Source: Amphimallon solstitiale (taxonomy: Eukaryota; Arthropoda; Insecta; Coleoptera; Scarabaeidae). Taken from it: DNA of 64,000 bases. Below the pieces are notes generated by a model that ran no database searches, was not told where the DNA came from, and saw only the letters and a list, made by a program, of their open reading frames with translations. Where the stretch lies: contig OY720675.1 in assembly GCA_963170755.1 (NCBI GenBank), positions 119,502,821-119,566,820 of the forward strand, given 5' to 3'. Position numbers and translations under genes: made by a program. Below are positions 57,430-64,000 of the stretch, in pieces (position 1 is the first letter of the stretch; the number at the start of each line of letters is the position of its first letter).

Positions 57430-58335
57430 TGAAGCGGCAGAGCAGCTCCAAGTGACACATGCGCATGAGATCAGCTAAAAAATGACTACTTGGTGTTGTA
57501 ATGTCCCCAGGCTAGAGTGTGGCTACCATCCGCATTAATACAACGTTTATCATCATGAGGTGATAAGGCCAATTTATTTTGCTCAATAGGAAGAGCCTCC
57601 AAGTGGTTGATATGTATTTATATTTATCTCCAAATGGGACATCCTCTTAAAACTCTAACCACTATCACGTTCTAAAAATTCTTCTGATTTTGTTTTTATA
57701 ATTGATGCTGCTTGATTAAAAATATCTTACAAATCAGAAGACTCTGTTACTATAACATAGCGAGTGTTAAAAGATTTTAAGTCGGTTATTTGATCATCCA
57801 TGTGCGGTTTCTCATAGTGAGCAAATAACTCCAACTGCGCATTTATACCCGACTCAGATTTAGATGGGATATCTTTAATTAAGCGGCAAACTTTTAATAT
57901 CAAATCTGCCAGAAAAGTTACAATATCTAAATTTTGTTTGCAAAAATTTTATAACTAGCAATACGATCCCTAAAACTACTGTTGATTTTGTAAACACCAT
58001 CCTCTAACATAAATGTATTACTAGCCATATGGTTCTGGGAACAAAGATGCCCTTTATATAGAGAATTATTACTAAAACTTTGTCCACAACAGACATACGC
58101 GGCTGTCTGGGGAACATCGCGACTAGTAGATGGAGTAACATCAACAAGACTATTAGAACTAGTGGATTGTGCAACATCTATTTTAACCATCTTCTTAGGT
58201 GGTCCAACAACATAATCACATGTGTCCACGCCCTCCCCACAAATACCGCAAAGAAAATTGCGGTGGAGGGTATTTACATGCTGCTTCAGACTATCACGAC
58301 GGCTGAAAGATTTTTTTGCATATGATGCAGTTCAT
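57430..58335 (-). pseudogene. DNA polymerase B of element C, internally deleted
   Basis: Read leftwards from an ATG at 58335 that follows a splice acceptor (tttctttgcag). The start is a C2H2 finger (C-I-I-C-K-K then H-V-N-T-L-H), with one extra base in an A7 run shifting the frame. Then come the Ser-rich linker (57927-58229), L-E-D-G-V-Y-K-I, R-D-R-I-A-S-Y and a degraded continuation to F-L-E-R-D-S-G near 57650. There the exonuclease and polymerase domains are missing. The reading resumes at about 57600 with the C-terminal tail L-A-L-S-P-H-D-D-K-R and H-T-L-A-W, nearly identical to that at 10870-10950. About 900 codons of the usual polB length are gone. Homology with the P1 flank continues past the stop to 'ttgagtaagtatccc'. 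Confidence 0.82.
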
Positions 58336-58379
58336 TTCTGCAAAGAAACGAGTAAAAATGAAATAATAATATAATATTA

Positions 58380-59060
58380 AAATACCGGTTCTAAAAAATA
58401 TTAAAAAACACTAGTAAATAAAATTTGAAACAAAAATACTAGACACATTCAAAACATCTTAGAAAAATATCTATAATACCGTTTCTAAAAGAATATTAAA
58501 AAGCACTACTAAATAAATTCGAAATTAAAAAATAGTTTTAAAAAATATATTTATGAATATTAAAAATTACTAGACATATTCAAAACATCTTAAAGAATAT
58601 TAAAACGCACTACTAAATAAATTTGAAATTAAAAAATAGTTTTAAAAAATATCTTTATGAGTATTAAAAATTACTAGACACCTTCAAAACAACATAAAAA
58701 AATATATAATACCAATTCTAAAAGAATATTAAAACTACTAAATAAATTTGAAATTAAAAAATTGTTTTTAAAAATATCTTTATGAGTATTAAAAATTACT
58801 AGAGATATTCAAAACATCGTAAAGAATATTACTACTAAATAAATTTGTAATTAAAAAATAGTTTTAAAAATATATTTATGAGTATTAAAAATTACTAGAC
58901 ACATTCAAAACAACTTAAAAATATATATAATACCAATTCTAAAAGAATATTAAAGACTACTAAATAAATTTGAAACAAACTATATAAATTTTAAACAATA
59001 ATAATTACAAAACAGTTTTAAAAATATCTGTATGAATATTTAAAATTTCAAAACATCTTG
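58380..59060. repeat. AT-rich tandem repeat, ~107-125 bp units (about 5-6 copies)
   Basis: The words 'ctactaaataaatt.gaaattaaaaaatag' and 'agtattaaaaattactagaca.attcaaaaca' recur near 58505, 58610, 58735, 58840 and 58957. No coding capacity. Confidence 0.85.
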
Positions 59061-59075
59061 AAAATATGTATAATA

Positions 59076-59100
59076 CTATTAGCCGTTTGACCGCTAATAG
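59076..59100. repeat. Short hairpin 'ctattagc...gctaatag', copy 1
   Basis: An 8-bp perfect stem around cgtttgacc; a second copy lies at 59337-59360 in the same orientation. Confidence 0.8.
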
Positions 59101-59336
59101 TAGAAAAAATATAAGATTGCTATGTAACACAGTATATCAAAATACTGTTGATAATGTAAACGACAACAAATAAATTTAAAACCGGGTAATATCTGTTAAT
59201 GTGACTAATATTTGAAAATAAATTCGATTTATTAACTGAAGTAAAATAGTACTTCCGGTCTACCGATTTTACTAAAAATCTAATGAGATCTAAAGAGGGA
59301 GATTACACTCGTAAATATAAAATTTGGAATTAATAC

Positions 59337-59360
59337 CTATAGCCGTTTGACTGCTAATAG
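59337..59360. repeat. Short hairpin, copy 2
   Basis: Same word as 59076-59100 with one base missing in the left stem and one change in the loop. The copies are followed by related sequence ('tag..aaaa.at.taagatt'), so they are part of a ~260-bp diverged direct repeat. Confidence 0.75.
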
Positions 59361-60103
59361 TCTAAAAATATGTAAGATTTCAATGTCCATAAAAATACTG
59401 TTTATAATGAAAAGAAATTTAAATCCGGTCAATGTGATTAATATTTACAAAGATATTAAAGAAGAATAAAGCTTTAAAAACTACTTACCGATTTAATAAA
59501 GGAGCTTTACTAAAAACATGTACACTCTCGACGAGATTATGTTGTAGAATGAATGGTTTCTAATAAGGAACTGGTATTTTAATAGATTATTAGTTAATGT
59601 ATCATTAGATGTATGTCTTTCTATTACAAAGCAATACATTCTTGCGGTTAACATAATGCAAATACATGCGGGATTAACATTTCTCGCTTTAGCTTTCTGT
59701 TACAAACAAACATGCCGTGTTTCGATTTTAAAAATAATCTCATAATTGCGTGTTCTTTGTTTTATTATCTTAAATTATTTATTTATGTCTATAGTATTTT
59801 AACATTCTCTTCAGAACAAACGTATGTTTTATTATAAATTTTATTACTCTCTTTAATTGTAAACAAAATCTAAAATTTGAATTTAGTACATATACAGCTT
59901 GATATTCTGTGACGCAGCAATCAATATGGTAGCAAGATTACATTGATTTGAATTAAATACATAGCATGATTCTTGATAACGTAGCAGTCAAATATGAATA
60001 TATACGGTGTTCCAAAAGTATTGAACAAGGATATAGGGAAATAAAAGATTAACTTATTTAGTTAGAATTTATTTTTATATACAAACAGATACAAGTAAAT
60101 ATG
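59361..60103. other. Non-coding interval of element C
   Basis: No gene supported. A diverged copy of the dispersed repeat family is at 59890-60020 and the 3'-flank module shared with 54115-54205 is at 60020-60095. Confidence 0.55.
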
Positions 60104-60590
60104 CTAAACTATTCTGAGAAAATCTTGTAGTATTCTAACATTGTGTAATGCACAAATACAATAATCTTTACTATGAAACATGCAAGTTGAATTAGTTTTA
60201 TCTAACTTAATACTATTTTCATTACAGTCTAAATTAATTATTACAGAATTAGGTAAGTAATTTTTTAGAAACATTTTTTTCTGATGACCCTTCACATAAA
60301 TACCGTCGTTTTAGAGTGTATATCCATCGTTATAACATAAACCATTATGATTTTCTTTTAACCACACCACCTGACGTAATTCTTCACGTGTGAGCTTATT
60401 GTAGGACATATTAGGTTTGAAAATGAAATGTCCCATTTTTACACCATCACTAATTGCCATTTCCTTAAGGATAAACACATTTTTTAATTGCAATCCCTTT
60501 AGATCAATAATTACATATGAATGCCGTTGCAATAAATTCGTGTTAGTCTCAATATTCTCAATCCTATGTTGAAATCAATCCTCTATAGAT
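60104..60590 (-). pseudogene. Polinton/virus-linked conserved protein, broken (possible nuclease-like)
   Basis: Minus strand. The first block (to 60311) has V-I-I-D-L-K-G-L-Q, I-L-K-E-M-A-I, G-H-F-I-F-K-P and W-L-K-E-N-H-N-G-L-C-Y-N-D-G. The second block (60295-60104) has K-G-x-x-K, N-L-D-C and C-I-C-A-L-H-N-V. These belong to a family of short proteins that I remember as neighbours of polB or capsid-like genes in insect repeats. The D-x-x-G near the start and the His/Cys tail would suit a nuclease-like fold, but that is a guess. A middle segment is deleted at about 60300 with a stop. It lies downstream of the capsid-like gene on the same strand. Confidence 0.45.
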
Positions 60591-61208
60591 ATTCTACATT
60601 CACACAATTCATTCATTAACGATGTATCATCAAAATTATCCATCAAGAAATTATTTTCTTCACTGTTCCCGTAAGAGGTTGATATTCCACCAAGTTATCA
60701 TGTAAAATGAGGTAGTATACTACGGTATCTGGTTTAAATTGTTCTTGACGCTCTATCTCCAGTTTGATATCGACATTTGAGGAAATCAATGATTCATTTT
60801 GCTTGGAGCAGTCGATTAAATAAAGAGCATGATCATGAAACTGGTTATAATCCAAAAGTGGTTGGTTTTGACGACCGTAATAGCTAGATTGGAAATTTGA
60901 ATACGCGTGATATGCAATAACATATCGTTTGAGCCCCATATTTAAATTCATAGCGGTGTAAGGATAGCTCTCAGAGTTTAAATATAACTTTAGATTAGTA
61001 ATTGCAGAATGGTCAAAGTCGGAGGAATCCGCTTGGGGATTATCCTTCTTCTTAAGTTGAAATCCCACAATAACATAACGAGGTTTCTCCAAGTTTGTGC
61101 TGGTTTTGATGGGCCATATACCATTTTTCGTAGTGCGCAATCATGGTAATTCGTGCAATTCCCACTTTCTGAATGGTATGTATATCGATTTGTTTTTTCG
61201 CAGAGCCT

Positions 61209-61215
61209 GTAGCAG
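61209..61215. repeat. 7-bp target-site duplication, left
   Basis: gtagcag, identical to 63643-63649, bordering the 2.4-kb insertion in the capsid-like gene. Confidence 0.75.
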
Positions 61216-63642
61216 TTTTAGGCGAGTTGTTACAATTTTTTTTTTGTTATTTTTGCGGTATTTCTAATTCTTAATCGAGAATTTTAATTTGGTCTGGATG
61301 AATTAAATATTTACCTAAATTCTTGACAGTCGTCGTGTTAATCCTTTGCCGCTTTCTCGTGGAGATTTTCGTAAGGTATACTTTGTGTATTGCTTGCGAT
61401 CTGCATTATCTTCTATGTTGGTAACACATCATCGCTGGCGTATAGATGGCGTTGGGTGGTGACTTATTGTTGGTAATAAATATTTAATTTTTAATTCTTT
61501 TGTTCTTATATCTAAATTTCATTTTGGTGGATGTTTAAATTAATATAATAATTTGCCGCTTTGAGTTTGCCGTCTAGACTACGAGTTATGTCATTTACTG
61601 TGATTTTGTTTTCTCCGTGTCCGCGTAGGGGGCGTCTCGATCGCATTTTCTCGACGTTATTATCTTGAATTTTGACACGTTCCTTTTCGTTTTCAACTGT
61701 CTTACGAACAACATTTAATGGTGCAAGAACAGCATTTTCCTTGATCAATGCCTGAGTAATTAGATGGGAATGTAGAGTTATATCGTGATGAATCACTAAC
61801 TAAGGTGGATGATTATGTATTTGCTCAAGCGAAGGTTGGTTCTGTCGTTGTTGAAGAATCTTTGCATAAGGATATTTGTTTTTTTTTGGTTGAAGGAAAT
61901 CTCGCTGTGTAAGTACTCGTAACACGTATTTATTAGATCCTAATTGTATTTTTGTTCCCTGTCGATTTTAGTTTTGCAATTACCGTTAGGTAAAACCTTA
62001 GGGTGCATTTCCGATTGGGATGAAAAACGGTGGCACGTGTTGTAACGAGATAATTGGAAAGAATTTCGGAAATTTTGAGTCGTGGGCATCCTTGGGTGAC
62101 CGCAGATGTATGATGCAGATCTGAAGAGATCTCTGCAGCCTTCTGCGTGATTTATTGATGACTGCTAGTAGCCAAAGAGGATTAGGAAGCCACTTCCTCT
62201 GTATTTTGTGTGGTATCGTAAAGGATTTGTGATCACCGCTGTGTGTGTGTGTGCAGATTCCAGGTATTTAGTTTCTGTTTATTACTGTATGCCGTATATT
62301 GCCAGAGCATTGCACAGTCACTTAGGCAATCAAATCACGATCAAATCTGAGAAGTTCAGGTGCAGAATTTTGAACATAACGTACTATTTAATTTTGTTTC
62401 CGGGCTAACGGAATCTTTAAGTCAACGTAATTACTGGATTTATTTTGTAGTGGCATATGAATCACGTAGTTTTATTTAATGATACATTTAACGGTAGTTT
62501 AAATAATAGTGTGGCCTTACTTTGAGGTTACGTGTCGATTTGGCCTTGTTACATAGCCATTTCTTCCTTGTGTTAACTTTAAATGTTATTTTGGGTACGT
62601 ATTTTGTATTGTAGTATCCCAATTTTTATTGAGTAAATTTTCGCTTTGTTTTAGTATAGTTAATGAACAATTTCAATATAATTATGTATAATTCTTACGA
62701 TCTTAACTCTTTTAACTTTTATTAACGTTTTCTTTTGTATAACAATAGTATCTGGCACTGTTAATTTTAGTTAGTCTGTTATCTAGTGTCGATCAGCTTG
62801 TCGTCGGCCTCTAAATATACAGAGTGTTTCATTTTTACTTGTGTGTTGCTGATTACGACCAATCTGCTCGACATTGGGAGGACTCTCTGGTATATGTTAC
62901 TTGTGTAAGCATTGTATTTACCTTTTAGTTTAAGCATTGTCTCATGTATTTAATTCTTTGGGTATTGCAAATCAATATAACAGATATTAAGGTGTAAATT
63001 GAATATATGGTCCAAACTTGTGGCCGTTTTGATCAGTCAGTACATATTTTCAGAGTGTAGATTTAAACTGGTATGCACTTAGGTGCTTCCTGTGTTTGTT
63101 TTTTTGTTTTATTACTGTCATATGCACTTAATTTTAACGACCTTACGTTGGTCGAAGTGGATGTTAGGTTGACTTAAGTAAAACCGTTCCTGAACTTGAC
63201 AAACTTATTCTCTGTGTCAAATATAGTCAATAAACCTGTTGTTTAGTTTAAATGAGTGTGTTGGTCTTATTTTTCTTTTCACCCGGGGGAATTTTATATT
63301 GGATCTTGTCCGGGGTCTGAGTATCTGTTCGGCTCAGCATATTTTTAACGGATAGCCGCCCTGACAACATAACCTTCGACTTAGTACTGTATTCGAACTC
63401 GCCCTAATTCTGACTGTAGCTGGAGGCGGTGCTGACTCCCATATTTAACATCGACCCTTGGGAAGAAAGAATGTAAGGCCTGAGTGTTTTATAAGTTGGT
63501 GATTACTTAATAGACAAGCGTCTTTCATTATATTTAAATAGAAGGTTAGTTACCGTGGTGGTGTCTTACTTCCTCCCTTCTTGTATTTCGGTACCGAGTC
63601 TGTTTATGGCCTTTGGCCATTTGATAATTTTAACGCAAGAAG
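61216..63642. mobile_element. 2.43-kb insertion of uncertain class
   Basis: It lies between identical 7-bp words and separates two parts of one reading frame, so it is an inserted element. No terminal inverted repeat is visible (starts ttttaggcgag, ends acgcaagaag). The minus strand near 61216-61236 reads TGTAACAACTCGCC, which looks like the start of some insect LTRs, and a 94-aa minus-strand frame (61512-61796, with R-S-R-R-P-L-R-G-H-G) precedes it. An AATAAA with GT-rich downstream sequence is on the plus strand at 63228. These signals suggest a degraded LTR retroelement but do not agree on orientation; no RT or transposase is seen. Confidence 0.55.
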
Positions 63643-63649
63643 GTAGCAG
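63643..63649. repeat. 7-bp target-site duplication, right
   Basis: gtagcag; pairs with 61209-61215. Confidence 0.75.
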
Positions 63650-64000
63650 AGTCTTATCGTTTACAGTAATGTGTGGCATATACCACTCAATCTTTTCAAT
63701 TTGTATGGTTGCATTCTTCGTACCACCCGGCAAATTATTTTTATAACAATTATCATCAGTTTTACTACGATTCAGTATTAATTCCTGACTGACATTCATT
63801 ACTATCTGCTTGTAATCATCAAATACCCCAAAACAAAATTTGACGGGAAAAACGGCGTTGGAACTCATTTACGGAGAAGGTGGGTTGTTCATCCTTGAAC
63901 GGGCACTAACCTGCCATTTCAAGCACTTAGATTCATTCGGATTGTAAGAAACGTATGCCTTCATTGTAGTAGTGATACCAGACTTCATACAACGATCAAT

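Larger units (their letters stand above)
60643..64000 (-). pseudogene. Capsid-like protein of element C, split by an insertion and running off the window
   Basis: Minus strand. The N-terminal part (from beyond 64000 down to 63650) includes F-C-F-G-V-F-D-D-Y, E-L-I-L-N-R-S and I-E-W-Y-M-P-H-I-T-V. The C-terminal part (61205-60643) includes P-F-R-K-W-E-L, a TGA at about 61141, K-P-R-Y-V-I-V-G-F-Q, F-D-H-S-A-I, Y-L-N-S-E-S-Y-P-Y, S-S-Y-Y-G, L-I-D-C-S-K-Q-N-E and Y-Y-L-I-L-H-D. The strand-rich C-terminus has the look of a jelly-roll virion protein, and I recall this family beside Polinton-type polB genes in insects. No search was possible, so 'capsid' is tentative. The two halves are interrupted exactly at a 7-bp duplication (61209-61215 / 63643-63649). 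A frameshift also lies near 63868. Confidence 0.55.

Noticed and set aside
62208..62408. 66-aa ORF inside the 2.4-kb insertion
   Set aside because: No recognisable domain, and it overlaps a GT-rich stretch.

Overview
The window is eukaryotic and very probably from an insect or other arthropod. It is AT-rich, has short GT-AG introns of about 58-61 nt, and consists almost entirely of transposable elements and virus-like (Polinton/Maverick-type) sequence. I recognise no ordinary host housekeeping gene, no rRNA, no tRNA and no CRISPR array. Several lines of evidence point to an arthropod (piggyBac, mariner, Penelope, gypsy, a CR1/L2/Jockey-type LINE, polB with insect-like introns), but the species cannot be named from sequence alone.

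Layout. (1) 1-10850: a large palindrome (P1) with ~5.3-kb arms and a GC-rich centre made of hairpins and tandem repeats. Each arm carries a 3' fragment of a Polinton-type DNA polymerase B (polB) facing outward and two small ORFs (109/121 aa and 270 aa). (2) 11.0-17.3 kb: an orphan Gag-like ORF (387 aa, minus strand), a degenerate minisatellite, and sequence without recognisable genes. (3) 17334-33450: a second, almost perfect palindrome (P2) with 8-kb arms and a 54-bp spacer. Each arm has tandem arrays and a chimera of gypsy and Penelope-like reverse-transcriptase fragments. (4) 33.9-45.9 kb: a degraded Polinton-like element ('element B') with a Ser/Thr/Pro-rich ORF, two small conserved ORFs and a chromodomain integrase on the plus strand, and polB on the minus strand. 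A nearly intact two-ORF LINE (40.3-44.15 kb) is inserted in polB. (5) 46.5-46.9 kb: a minisatellite of nuclear-receptor-like half sites plus a 38-bp-stem hairpin. (6) 46988-53769: a third inverted repeat (P3) with ~1.45-kb arms carrying two broken copies of a DUF7869-like, probably transposase-related gene around a 3.9-kb centre with a mariner remnant. (7) 53.8-64.0 kb: 'element C', all genes on the minus strand: a capsid-like gene running off the right edge and split by a 2.4-kb insertion with a 7-bp target-site duplication, a second broken conserved gene, an internally deleted polB, and an intron-containing 200-aa gene split by a 2.36-kb piggyBac element.

The connecting theme is a Polinton/Maverick-related lineage present at least three times (P1 arms, element B, element C). 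Its polB copies are recognisable by a C2H2 finger at the N-terminus, the exonuclease and polymerase motifs and a shared C-terminal tail. The 270-aa ORF of P1 and the 200-aa gene of element C appear to share a short domain (hydrophobic strand, then F-T-x-x-E-[FW]), so they may be one uncharacterised gene family that travels with polB. No ATPase, protease or complete capsid set is visible. All polB, integrase and capsid-like genes here are broken, so these are fossils; the 270-aa ORF is the exception, being open in both P1 arms. Three large inverted repeats of different arm divergence in 64 kb is the most unusual structural property, and possible assembly artefact must be excluded for P2 in particular.
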